Origin: Janthinobacterium sp. 17J80-10
Lineage (GTDB): Bacteria; Pseudomonadota; Gammaproteobacteria; Burkholderiales; Burkholderiaceae_D
Reading direction: 5' to 3'
DNA length: 64,000 bases
Assembly: GCF_004114795.1 (NCBI RefSeq)
Contig: NZ_CP035311.1
Coordinates: 2,666,001 to 2,730,000 of the forward strand
This document shows, one piece after another, positions 31,001 to 39,520 of this stretch. Within the stretch, counting starts at the first letter, position 1; the number at the start of each line of letters is the position of its first letter. Below the pieces are notes generated by a model. That model saw nothing but the letters and a program-made list of their open reading frames with translations. It did no database searches and had not been told where the DNA came from. Made by a program: the position numbers and the translations under genes.

Positions 31001-34000
31001 GCCGGCGCGATGACAATCCTGGAAATGATGTCATCCATCGTCCAGACAGTGCTATCGGAAAATTCAATACGTTCTATCTTGTATGCATCGCCGTTGAACC
31101 AGGACTGCAAAGTAATGCGCCCTGTCGTGCCGGCAAAACCCAGATAAAGGTTGCTATAGTCGCGCGTCACCTTGACATCAGAAACTTGCATCAATGCGTC
31201 AAACCGGATGGTATCGAAATTGCCTGTACTTGAATCATAATCCGCAATAACAATGGCATCGTAACTACGTTTAAGCAAATAGATGTCGTTGCCCGTCCCG
31301 CCATCCAACGTGTCATTGCCCCATTTTCCGTCCAGCATATCGTTGCCGTCATCGCCGAACAGCTTGTCCTTACCGAAACCGCCGATCAGGGTATCATTGC
31401 CGCCATCTCCCCTCAGAGTCGCACCGTAGTCGCCACTCACAAGGCGATTGTCAAGTGCATTGCCCAGCAGTTGTTCCGACAATGAATAATTCGCACGATT
31501 AGGATTGATAATCATGTTTTCGATATTGTCGGACAGCACTCCGCCATCATCGCATATCAGTGTGTCGATGCCTTCTTCCGCCAGTTCGCTGACATTGCTG
31601 TTCCACGCACCGCCCAGAACTTGAAAAGTATCGTCGCCAACGCCACCGGCAAGATAGTTATAATCGCCTCCGCCAATCAGGGTATCGTTGCCAACGCCGC
31701 CCTGTATCGTGTCGTTACCATTACCGCCATTCAGAAGATCGTCGCCGCCGTCGCCGTAAAGCAGGTCTTCGCCAGAGCCTCCGGACAACGTATCGTTGCC
31801 AGCGCCGCCGCGAAGCAGGTCGGCACCATTTTCCCCATCGATCCAGTCTTCACCCGCGCCACCATCCAACGTATCGTTGCCATCCTGACCGTACAAGTAA
31901 TTGTTGCCGCTGTTACCTTGCATGAGATTATTCAGCGCATTGCCAAACCCAGTGGTGATATTAAACACACCGGTCAAGGTCAGGTTCTCGACATTGGCGC
32001 CCAGCGAATGACTGAACGGGGTTTGCACCGTGTCAACGCCCTGGTTTGCGGCTTCGACGACGGTGTCATTCGGATTATCCAGGACAAAGGTATCGTTGCC
32101 CGTGCCGCCTGCCTGGGCATTTGCCGCGCCGTGGTAGACGACCCGGGACAGTATGGCGTTCAAATCCCACACTGTGCCGTCATTGAAAACCATTCGTTCA
32201 ATCTTGTTATCAAAGGGCTTGCCGTTGGACGTATCGATGAAGAAGGAAGAAATGCGCAACTCGTCCGTGCTGCCGGCCAACTTCAACACCATGCCGTCAC
32301 CATACTGGTAGAGCGCGACATCGCCAGGGACGACACTTGCGTCCAGCCTGAGCGTATCGATGCTACCGCCGGCAACATCGGCTTCCCAGATGGTATCGCT
32401 GCCATAGCCGCGCCCAAACAAGTAAGTATCGTTGCCGGCCTTACCGAGCAAGGAATCGGTGCCGATGCCGCCATCCAGCGTGTCGTCGCCGATGCCGCCG
32501 TCAAGACTATCGTTGCCGACGCCGCCTCCCAGACTATCGTTGCCTGCATACCCAAGTAATGTATCGTTGCCGCCAGTCCCTTCGAGGCTATCGTCCCAGT
32601 TATAGCCGCGCAGGTAATCGTTGCCTTGCGTTCCGGTTGTGTAGGTCGCATCGATCTGCGCCTTGATCCACTGCGCTGTCCATACCGTGCCATCAGAAAA
32701 CTTGACTTGCTCGACCTTGTAATAGTCGTCCTGACGCGCAAAAAAATTCGCCACGGTGATGAAATCCGCGCCATTACCCATGTCCATCACAAGATCGACG
32801 CTCTCGGCTGTAGAACCGGTGCGTATCAAACGGACGTTGGCTGGCAAGAAGCCATCTCCCAAGGCAAGCGTATCGACGTCGCCGGCATTGCTGGCAGTTT
32901 CGGAAATCCTGACCAACCTATCTCCCTTGTTAAATAGATAGGTGTCACTTCCCAGGCCACCGTACAGGCTGTCGTCGCCATCGCCGCCACCGTCCAGCGT
33001 ATCGTTGCCAACGCCTCCCAACAAGGTATCCGCACCGTTGTCACCGAACAGCTGGTCGTCGCCGCTGTTGCCATTCAATACGTCGTTGCCATCCAGGCCA
33101 TGGATGAGCTCGTTGCCGGTAGTACCGTAAATACTATCCGCACCTGCCGTTGCGCTGGCAATCACGGTGACCACGCGCGATTCGATCGCTGCCTGGTTCC
33201 AGATGGCACTGTCGGCAAACTTGATCTGGTCGATTTTCTGATCGTTACCGGTTGCGAAATAATTTTTTACAGTGATGCTGTCGGACGCGCTCACTTTCAC
33301 CAGCAGGTCGTTGCCGGTACGGTTGAGCACGATATCGGTTGTCGCGATACCGGCACCCAGCACGATCGTATCAATCGCCGCAGCGTTGTCTTCAGCGCTG
33401 CTGTCAATCTGGTCTGGCCCGTCGCCGAGATTGAAAACGTAAGTGTCGTCGCCCGCGCCGCCAGCCAAAGTATCGGCACCAGCGCCGCCCTGCAAAATGT
33501 CATTACCCAGCCCGCCACTCAGACTGTCCGCCTGCGCGCTGCCCATGATGTCATCATTGTCCATGCTGCCGGCAATGTCCAGCGACGGCGCCAGCGCCAT
33601 GATGTCGGTACGGGTCATGACTTGGCCATCGCCAAACTGCAAACCAGATAGTGTCGAATTCTTCAGTCCGTTGGTGATATACACGCTGCCGCCACCATAC
33701 TGCAATGTGAAATCTGCGCTGCTGCCCGCTACAGTCTGGAACGCCAAGCCAGCCGATGTTGTGCCGTCGGCAAAGCGGATGATATTGGTCCCGCCGCTAT
33801 TGGCCAGAGTGGTAAGCGACATTCCGGGCACGGAAGCGCCCTGATCGTTCAGGACATACGTGTTATTGCCGGCGCCGCCGTCCAGGTAATTGGCGCCACC
33901 GCCGCCATCCAGCGTATCGTCACCGGCTCCACCAATCAAAGTATCGGTTCCGGCACCGCCGTTCAATTGATCGTTGCCATCGCCGCCGTCGAGGTAATCA

Positions 34001-37000
34001 TCGCCGTCGTCACCCGAGAGCACATCATTGCCGGCATCGGCAAAAATAACGTCATAACCCCCGCCGCCATCCAGCGTATCATTGCCGTCATCGCCCAGCA
34101 TCTGGTCGGCCCCTTCGCCGCCTGCCAGATAGTCGTTGCCACCTTCGCCCGCCAACTGGTCATCGCCCTCGCCGCCATTCAATATGTCGTTGCCATCTTC
34201 CCCGAACAACTTATCGTTGCCGGCGCCACCATCGAGCTGATCGGCGCCGTCGCCGCCCTGGAGTTCATCGTTGTCTTCGCCGCCACGCAAGGTGTCATCG
34301 CCGCCACGGCCGAGAAGGATGTCGTCGCCCTTGCCGCCGTCCAAATCATCGTTGCCGTGAAACTGTGCCGCCAGTTCTTCTTTATCGCCGTCGAGTACGT
34401 CGACGCCTTCTCCGCCGATCAAGGTGTCGCGGCCGCCGTCGCCAAGCAGGTAATCGTTTCCTTCTCCGCCATCCAGATAATCGTTGCCGTGCTGGGCGCC
34501 GCTCACCAGGTCAGTCCTGCCGTCACCGCGCAAATAGTCAATGCCCTTGCCGCCAAACAGTTTGTCATCGCTACCGCCACCGTAGAGCGTATCGTTGCCT
34601 TCGCCACCGTCCAGATAATCCTTGCCATTGTGTTCCGGCTCCAATGCCGTCGTGCTGCCATCGCCCCAGATGAGGTCATTGTCCTTGCCGCCATACAGTT
34701 CGTCGTCCTTGCCACCGCCAACCAGATTGTCGTCACCGCCGCCGCCGTCGACGTAATCCTTGCCGTGATAGGCGCCGGGCGTGACGCCATCGTCACCCCA
34801 GATCATGTCCTTGTCTTCGCCGCCGCTGATGTAATCGTCGCCTCCGTTGCCCTGGAGGGTGTCTTCGCCCTTGCCGCCGTCGAGCACATCGTTGCCGTGA
34901 TATTCGCCTTCCAGACCGGCATAATCCATCAGCAGCCCTGGCGATTCGTTACCATCGGGCGTGCTGCTGTCCCAGTTGAAGTCGCCGAAAATCAGGTCGT
35001 TACCCTCACCGCCATAAACCGTATCAGCGTCATGGGCACCGATACCGAAATCGTTTCCCTTACCGAGCGAGATGAAGTCATTGCCCTTTTCGCCATTGAC
35101 AATGTCGCCGCCGCCGCCCGCGATGATGACATCGGCCTTGCCGTCGACGTCCAGGCTGCCGAAACGCGCGTACAGGGTCTTGATACCGCCGGCACCGATG
35201 CGCTCGATGAAATAGGAATATTTGTGATTGGGAGTGTCATCTTCATATTCGAAGTGCACCGATAGCGAAACGTCGCTTGGCTCCTTGGCGCCACCGTCGA
35301 AGGTGTCGCCCTGGATAATGTCCATGCCGCCACCGCCGATGATGGTATCTTCTCCGCCGCCTCCGTACAGGTAGCCGGACCCTGAGCCGATCAGAAGGTC
35401 GTCGCCGCTGTGCCCTTCCATCCGCGGCCCCTCGCTAGTTGTTACCGTATCTTCACTTGCGCTTATTGCTGCGGCGATGTCGATGACATCATTTGCATAC
35501 ACTTTGTCATTGCCACTGTTGCCATTGAGATCGTCATGACCGCCCATGCCAGTGATCACATCGTCGAGCTTGCCGCCTATGACGTGATCGCGGTTGGTAG
35601 TGCCGATGATGGTCCAGGTTGACAATATCGCTGCGGCATTGAAATTAGCTGTCACCCCAACCGGGTCGTCAGTGGGATCGTTATCAACGAGAATACTGAT
35701 GTTTGAAGGAGCGACAGATGGCTGCGCCGGCTTATCGGTCGGCGCCAAACCGAATTGCCCGTCCGCCTTAAAGTCCCGCACGACGAGTGTTTGCGTACCC
35801 CATTTGATGGTCAGGGTACCGCGGCCATCTGCATTTGGCTGGAACGAATAGCTGACTTTCTCGTCTTCGCTGTACCAGCGACCTTCGATGCCGGGATCTT
35901 TCTTGACGTCGCCTAATGTTACAAGCGCACCATCGATTTCAACCTGGATTGAGCCGAGTCCGTCGCTGTCGACAATGGTGTCGTTGCCGTCGTCCGCGCG
36001 GATGATGTAAATATCTTTTTGATCGCCACCGTAGAGCCAGTCGGAGCCTGTGCCGCCTTCCAGGGTGTCCTCGCCGTCGCCACCCTGAAGGGTATCGATA
36101 TCAGCCCCACCGATAAGGCTATCGTTTCCTATCCCGCCTAATAGTTTATCGTCACCAATGCCGCCGTCAATGGTGTCATTGCCTCCATTGCCCTCCAAAT
36201 GGTCATTGCCGTCTTTTCCATTCAGAGTATCGTTACCGTCACCGCCGTACAAGCGATCATTTTTACTATCGCCATTGAGGGTATTGTTTTCTTTGTCGCC
36301 GAATAAAACATATCGTTTATCAGATGCATTCATTAACGATGAACTCACCGTGATTTCTGTGTTGCTGGCCATGTCGCGGAACAGATAATTGTTCGGCCCA
36401 TCCATCGTATTGCTGGTGATGTTTACATGATTTCGTTTGACGATCCAGCTCAACATCGCGGCGCGATCGGTCAAATATTCATCCGTGAAATGGACTTTGC
36501 CTTTGGCTCGGTCCAATTCACTGAGGGCCTTATCATCATCCCATTTTTGGTAAAGATCGGGCTGCCCAGCCTTGAGCAAGGCATTATCCGCTGCCTGTAA
36601 CGCGAATGGCGTCAAGTAATTAATACTCAGAAATGCACCGAAGTCAGCTTTTGCTTTGAGACCATCGATTGGAGGAGCGACAATTTTAACTTTGTCTTGC
36701 AATGAAAGATCGTTTATCTTGTCTTGCACTTGCTTAAGCTTAGTATAAAAAATGTTGCGATCTTCTATTGATGCCCAAGTTCCGCCCTCCGGGTTCCCTT
36801 TTAGGCGGTCTGCTCCATGCCAATTAAGGCCTAATGTATCCGCAAGTGCATTGACCACGTTCTCAAGGACATCGCCTTCAGCTTTGCCTTGTCCGCCAAT
36901 AATGCTTTCCTGGGATTTTAAATTCGATGCGCTCTTAAAAATAGACTCAATAATTCCTTGCGTAATCGTGAGGTCAAGTTGAACGAGCAGATTCTGCACG

Positions 37001-38244
37001 CTGAGAGAATCGACCAACAATACCAAACTGTGCGTGTCGCCAAAATCGTTATCGCTAAAATTGTCGACCAAAAGTTTAGCTTCAGCATTACTTAAACTTG
37101 CTGCCACTGCATCGAGCACGACCGATCCACGGTACAGAGGCTGGTCTTCAATAAAGATTGGTGTGGCTTGCCCATAGTGATACTGTGAATTCGCAACTGC
37201 GGACGGCGTATTAGCACCATAGATGTCGTAGAAATTGGAAATAGTTCCGCCTGGTGCGGGATTGCGGCCGGCATAGGAATCCCATCCACTCGTCGGGATC
37301 GATGTGCGATAACTACTTGTATTTTGTCCTGCCAAGACCACAGCATATTGGTATTCGAATTGCGCAGCCTCGATATTGGCGATGGGAACTTCAAGCGGGT
37401 CTCCGCCTGTTCCAGTGTTTGGGATGCCCGCGACTCGCACTATCTCGTCTGCCACCATTTTGGCGCGCATAAGTGCATTTGAAAACAATTCTCTTTCCGC
37501 TGGACTCATACCCATGTCAGTCTGTGCATTGATAATGTCAGCAGTGGTGATAGAGTCAGTTCGCGCTTTCAGTGCCGCATACCTGTTAGCTGCCGCTTGC
37601 GTAACAAAGGTAATTGCCGTACCGTCGGTGTTGTTGCGTTGCTGTTCAAAAGTTGCGATGGCCTGAGTCAGATTTCCGCTGTTGATGCTACCAACACCAG
37701 CACCGTTGAACGTGTAGGTGCCTTGCATGGCACCTGGATACAGCAAGTTAAATGCTGTGGCCAAACTACCGCCAAGGCTGTAACCAGTAACATTGAGTGC
37801 ACTGCCGGATTTAATCGTGTTGTTGGTATAGAGACTATCGACCCAATTTTTCATGTCGGCGATCTGGCCGAAAGCCCAACCATATGCTTTGATTTCCAGG
37901 ACATTGGTTGCCTGGTTGTCGCGCACGGCGTCGTCGGCAAATTCTGTGGATCGGAAACTGATGACCTGTTCGCCTTTTACCAGACCGCGTGCCGGGTCGT
38001 CCACGAGACATTCAAATACTGTGCCACTAAAGCCGGTACTAGTGTTGGCTTTATGCGCAACGACCCTCCAGTCTTTAACGAATTGCTCTGCAAGAACATC
38101 GGTGAATTTACTGGAACGATTGTTACCATCGGTCAGAATAGCAGCTGAAATACTCCCACTAAATCCAACAGAATAAATGGCTTCGGCAGCCATTTGAAGG
38201 TTGGCATATTTTAGATAGGTCGTAACCTGGTTAATAGTAGCCAT
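28060..38244 (-). CDS. Giant RTX protein with N-terminal lipase-like domain (3394 aa)
   Basis: Secreted calcium-binding protein, exported by the adjacent type I system. Order: residues 1-410 alpha/beta-hydrolase of the class 3 lipase type with nucleophile elbow GYSLGG (154-159, Ser156) and candidate catalytic histidines H356 and H405; about 410-645 a helical linker; about 650-3230 many GGxGxDxLx nonapeptide blocks interleaved with about eight modules of the haemolysin-related type (IERVEFxDGTVW consensus); about 2800-3090 near-identical 81/90-residue units; a C-terminal type I signal region with AAFGTSAQSLQS. No signal peptide. Weak AAGAAAAG site before the ATG, 14 bp after the preceding gene. 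The 5' third is AT-rich for this genome. Lipase activity and role (nutrition, toxin or biofilm) are inference. Confidence 0.93.
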   Translation of the reverse strand: MATINQVTTYLKYANLQMAAEAIYSVGFSGSISAAILTDGNNRSSKFTDVLAEQFVKDWRVVAHKANTSTGFSGTVFECLVDDPARGLVKGEQVISFRSTEFADDAVRDNQATNVLEIKAYGWAFGQIADMKNWVDSLYTNNTIKSGSALNVTGYSLGGSLATAFNLLYPGAMQGTYTFNGAGVGSINSGNLTQAIATFEQQRNNTDGTAITFVTQAAANRYAALKARTDSITTADIINAQTDMGMSPAERELFSNALMRAKMVADEIVRVAGIPNTGTGGDPLEVPIANIEAAQFEYQYAVVLAGQNTSSYRTSIPTSGWDSYAGRNPAPGGTISNFYDIYGANTPSAVANSQYHYGQATPIFIEDQPLYRGSVVLDAVAASLSNAEAKLLVDNFSDNDFGDTHSLVLLVDSLSVQNLLVQLDLTITQGIIESIFKSASNLKSQESIIGGQGKAEGDVLENVVNALADTLGLNWHGADRLKGNPEGGTWASIEDRNIFYTKLKQVQDKINDLSLQDKVKIVAPPIDGLKAKADFGAFLSINYLTPFALQAADNALLKAGQPDLYQKWDDDKALSELDRAKGKVHFTDEYLTDRAAMLSWIVKRNHVNITSNTMDGPNNYLFRDMASNTEITVSSSLMNASDKRYVLFGDKENNTLNGDSKNDRLYGGDGNDTLNGKDGNDHLEGNGGNDTIDGGIGDDKLLGGIGNDSLIGGADIDTLQGGDGEDTLEGGTGSDWLYGGDQKDIYIIRADDGNDTIVDSDGLGSIQVEIDGALVTLGDVKKDPGIEGRWYSEDEKVSYSFQPNADGRGTLTIKWGTQTLVVRDFKADGQFGLAPTDKPAQPSVAPSNISILVDNDPTDDPVGVTANFNAAAILSTWTIIGTTNRDHVIGGKLDDVITGMGGHDDLNGNSGNDKVYANDVIDIAAAISASEDTVTTSEGPRMEGHSGDDLLIGSGSGYLYGGGGEDTIIGGGGMDIIQGDTFDGGAKEPSDVSLSVHFEYEDDTPNHKYSYFIERIGAGGIKTLYARFGSLDVDGKADVIIAGGGGDIVNGEKGNDFISLGKGNDFGIGAHDADTVYGGEGNDLIFGDFNWDSSTPDGNESPGLLMDYAGLEGEYHGNDVLDGGKGEDTLQGNGGDDYISGGEDKDMIWGDDGVTPGAYHGKDYVDGGGGDDNLVGGGKDDELYGGKDNDLIWGDGSTTALEPEHNGKDYLDGGEGNDTLYGGGSDDKLFGGKGIDYLRGDGRTDLVSGAQHGNDYLDGGEGNDYLLGDGGRDTLIGGEGVDVLDGDKEELAAQFHGNDDLDGGKGDDILLGRGGDDTLRGGEDNDELQGGDGADQLDGGAGNDKLFGEDGNDILNGGEGDDQLAGEGGNDYLAGGEGADQMLGDDGNDTLDGGGGYDVIFADAGNDVLSGDDGDDYLDGGDGNDQLNGGAGTDTLIGGAGDDTLDGGGGANYLDGGAGNNTYVLNDQGASVPGMSLTTLANSGGTNIIRFADGTTSAGLAFQTVAGSSADFTLQYGGGSVYITNGLKNSTLSGLQFGDGQVMTRTDIMALAPSLDIAGSMDNDDIMGSAQADSLSGGLGNDILQGGAGADTLAGGAGDDTYVFNLGDGPDQIDSSAEDNAAAIDTIVLGAGIATTDIVLNRTGNDLLVKVSASDSITVKNYFATGNDQKIDQIKFADSAIWNQAAIESRVVTVIASATAGADSIYGTTGNELIHGLDGNDVLNGNSGDDQLFGDNGADTLLGGVGNDTLDGGGDGDDSLYGGLGSDTYLFNKGDRLVRISETASNAGDVDTLALGDGFLPANVRLIRTGSTAESVDLVMDMGNGADFITVANFFARQDDYYKVEQVKFSDGTVWTAQWIKAQIDATYTTGTQGNDYLRGYNWDDSLEGTGGNDTLLGYAGNDSLGGGVGNDSLDGGIGDDTLDGGIGTDSLLGKAGNDTYLFGRGYGSDTIWEADVAGGSIDTLRLDASVVPGDVALYQYGDGMVLKLAGSTDELRISSFFIDTSNGKPFDNKIERMVFNDGTVWDLNAILSRVVYHGAANAQAGGTGNDTFVLDNPNDTVVEAANQGVDTVQTPFSHSLGANVENLTLTGVFNITTGFGNALNNLMQGNSGNNYLYGQDGNDTLDGGAGEDWIDGENGADLLRGGAGNDTLSGGSGEDLLYGDGGDDLLNGGNGNDTIQGGVGNDTLIGGGDYNYLAGGVGDDTFQVLGGAWNSNVSELAEEGIDTLICDDGGVLSDNIENMIINPNRANYSLSEQLLGNALDNRLVSGDYGATLRGDGGNDTLIGGFGKDKLFGDDGNDMLDGKWGNDTLDGGTGNDIYLLKRSYDAIVIADYDSSTGNFDTIRFDALMQVSDVKVTRDYSNLYLGFAGTTGRITLQSWFNGDAYKIERIEFSDSTVWTMDDIISRIVIAPATSGVDAIYGADSGEVIQGLGGNDSLYGMGGNDSLRGDEGDDILEAGNGNDKLDGGDGNDTLSGGIGDDIYLFRRGDGADTIVENANAAGNVDTIQYDASVAVDDIQVTRGFTDLYLTLAGTNDRITLQSWFNSDENKIERVEFVDGTVWSGADMNARIIVPVGTIGDDVLIGTDSGNAMQGAEGRDLLYGMEGNDTLDGGAGDDNLEGGAGNDTLNGGDGDDNLGGSVGNDMLIGGRGNDTYDYYPGNGQHLIDNAADDNAAAIDTLYLGGDIVPSSVAASRVGDDLLLSIGAGDSVTVLNYFATDADRKIDQILFSNGTLWNQTVIESRANPQPTSGADSLTGASGNDTINGLGGNDTISGGAGNDQLSGDAGNDALYGEAGDDTLNGGAGNDQLRGGTGNDLYIVDSASDAVTENASEGVDTVQSNVTYTLSANVEDLTLTGAAAVSGTGNGLNNVLTGNSAVNTMTGAAGNDTLDGKAGADKLIGGAGNDLYIVDNTGDVLTENSGEGTDTVHSSVTYTLGTNLENLSLTGTASINATGNTLANVLIGNAANNTLNGGAGADTLAGGGGNDTYTVDNAGDAVNENGNEGTDLVQAGVTYTLAANLENLTLTGTSAINGTGNGLDNVLTGNSGANTLTGSAGNDTLDGSTGADKLIGGTGNDTYLRDNTGDVITENASEGIDHVKSSLAYTLEANLEAITLTGTSAINGTGNTLNNLLIGNGGANVLNGQGGNDMLQGAGGNDTLTDTSGNNLFDGGNGTDSITGGAGREFIIGGTGNDTITTSTGVDVVAFNRGDGQDIVNASTGNDNTVSLGNGIKYADLSVKKSGNNLILVTGASEQITFKDWYLSTNNRSVANLQVVIEGTTDYNAGSASQISNNKIEQFNFDGLVAKFDQARAANSSLTSWALSSALLEFHLGGSDTAAIGGDLAYQYAKSGNLAALSMTPAEALLASAAFGTSAQSLQSTVALQDMSPRLM
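28700..36300 (-). repeat. RTX calcium-binding nonapeptide region
   Basis: Long arrays of GGxGNDxLx nonapeptides that form parallel beta-rolls on calcium binding. The densest uninterrupted array covers about 33.8-35.4 kb (residues 950-1480), including longer variants with inserts such as DDGVTPGAYHGKDYVDG. Between 30.0 and 33.4 kb arrays alternate with the haemolysin-related modules at a period of roughly 500 bp. Confidence 0.9.
28860..29800 (-). repeat. Near-identical 81/90-residue tandem units in the RTX gene
   Basis: Four consecutive units can be registered on the segment (E/D)(N/A)(L/I)(T/S)LTGTxxINGTGN: DNA anchors at 28891, 29161, 29404 and 29674, giving spacings of 270, 243 and 270 bp. 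Each unit reads: TLTG..., NVLTGNSGxNTLTG, AGNDTLDG, GADKLIGGxGNDTY, DNTGDxxTEN, EGTDxVxSxVTYTL. The short unit lacks exactly one nonapeptide (9 codons). Confidence 0.85.
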
Positions 38245-38258
38245 AGTTGCTTTTCTTA

Positions 38259-39176
38259 TTAAGGTTTAAGAATTTTCTGAACAAAATTAAGGGTCTCAAG
38301 GCCCGTCTTACGCCGTCGAGGATCAAAAGGACCTACTTCTGGAAAACTCGGACACGCAGTCTGCTGCGCGTAAGGCCAAGGAGAACGAAAGCCGGACTTA
38401 CTTCCTTGCCCCCGATCAATCATGTAGCCAGTGCGTTCAGCAATGACTTTATTAGCCTGTAAATCGATCACTTTAAGCGAGCCGCCAGCAATCCATTGTT
38501 CACGGTCTTCTCGGGTAGAAATATCATCCCAAGTGATGCCATAGCGAACACTCGTCTTTTCAATAGACTCTTTGAGAAGTTCTGGTCGAATCAGTGTTTC
38601 CAGCCACTCTGCGTCCCGATCATGCGGGCGATAGAGTCGCAACGTATATCGATAGAGTTGACCGTCCTGCGGATCGACGCTTTCAATAAAACTGAATCCT
38701 TTGTGATACGGTTCCTGCCGCTTTGGATCAAGATCAAGTCCATCTGTAGCACGAAGTAGTTTCAAGATGCAATCCTCGCCGCCGCAGTCCTGCCCATAAG
38801 GGTCATTAAGCGTAAATTGGTCGCTCTGATTAAAATTTTTTTCTCGCCACTTCATCCACATTACACCGTCTACGTTTTCAACAGTGTGTTCGATTTTCTC
38901 ACCTGATTTCTTGCACCGCATCTGAAAATGCGCCATCGCGGCATTCAGCCGCGCCTTTGTCTGCTGTTGCTGCTCATGCTTTTTCAATACATGCAATGCG
39001 ACCGGGCCGATCATGATCGCGAGCACGGCAATAACTGATAGCACTTTTGGCAACCGTCCTTTGACTTTGATGAGCACCAGTGCTAGTGCCGCAATGACGA
39101 GCAGCCAGTAAAGAATGCCAATGCCTTGCAACACCGCGCCGAACGGTGTGAGATCTAATGGGGTACCGGTCAGCAT
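38259..39176 (-). CDS. Membrane-anchored protein of unknown function, upstream of the RTX lipase
   Basis: Not recognised. 305 residues from the ATG at 39176; a TTG at 39269 would give 336. Two hydrophobic helices (about 17-37, LYWLLVIAALALVLI, and 44-63, VLSVIAVLAIMIGPVALHVL) are joined by the basic loop KVKGRLPK. By the positive-inside rule both ends face the periplasm. After a short coiled stretch (KKHEQQQQTK) follows a soluble domain of about 220 residues with NDPYGQDCGGEDC, GQLYRYTLRLYRPHDRD and ACPSF; the cysteines could form disulfides. It ends 14 bp before the RTX start, so the two genes are co-transcribed. Candidate roles are immunity to, or folding help for, the lipase; neither is proven. 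AT-rich (26 GC in 60 nt at 38821-38880). Confidence 0.8.
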   Translation of the reverse strand: MLTGTPLDLTPFGAVLQGIGILYWLLVIAALALVLIKVKGRLPKVLSVIAVLAIMIGPVALHVLKKHEQQQQTKARLNAAMAHFQMRCKKSGEKIEHTVENVDGVMWMKWREKNFNQSDQFTLNDPYGQDCGGEDCILKLLRATDGLDLDPKRQEPYHKGFSFIESVDPQDGQLYRYTLRLYRPHDRDAEWLETLIRPELLKESIEKTSVRYGITWDDISTREDREQWIAGGSLKVIDLQANKVIAERTGYMIDRGQGSKSGFRSPWPYAQQTACPSFPEVGPFDPRRRKTGLETLNFVQKILKP

Positions 39177-39247
39177 GCGATCTCGTTCCGCAAAAACAGA
39201 GCGCTCGCGACGGAATAATTTGGAGCCAAGTCGTAATGTATTTTCAT
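39170..39247 (-). CDS. Possible 25-codon leader ORF before the unknown membrane protein
   Basis: ATG at 39247 with AGAGAG 5 nt upstream encodes MKIHYDLAPNYSVASALFLR and five more residues. Its TGA overlaps the ATG of the next gene in ATGCTGA. The good ribosome-binding site here and the poor one of the next gene suggest translational coupling. It has no recognisable protein features and could be chance. Confidence 0.35.
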   Translation of the reverse strand: MKIHYDLAPNYSVASALFLRNEIAC

Positions 39248-39520
39248 ATCTCTCTTTTGCAGGCTGCAATTAAAGAATTAATGGGGTCAATTAAAAGACC
39301 CAACATCGCATTCATTTCCATATTTTCTTCATTCAAAATCCGAAATCAATCTGTATTTCTCACCATCGGCGTGGATCGTCATTCCCTCTCATCTTTGTCT
39401 TGCCCTGGCGCGTCGCTTCTTCCGCAACTGCACCGATCCCCCCTTGCACTTCTCGCTGTCCAGCGGTTCGCTCTAGCTCAACGCCAATTGGTCCTTTGAC
39501 GCTCGCGCCCCTCAATCGAC
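39248..39520 (-). other. Non-coding gap between HlyD-type gene and the RTX pair
   Basis: About 270 bp (344 bp counting to the ATG at 39176) with no gene I can support. The half next to the HlyD-type gene is GC-rich, the half next to the unknown gene is AT-rich. A small dyad GGGTC-N8-GACCC lies at about 39285-39302. A separate promoter for the two-gene unit may lie here, but no convincing -35/-10 pair was found. Confidence 0.5.

Noticed and set aside
33967-35265. A 432-codon plus-strand frame with repeated V/I/A-rich sequence, resembling membrane helices
   Set aside because: It is the complement of the dense RTX repeats; the regular pattern comes from reading GGxGxDxL codons backwards.
28700-36300. 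Regular short repeats that could suggest a CRISPR array or satellite DNA
   Set aside because: The repeats keep one reading frame, vary by codon, and encode calcium-binding nonapeptides; there are no constant repeats with unique spacers.
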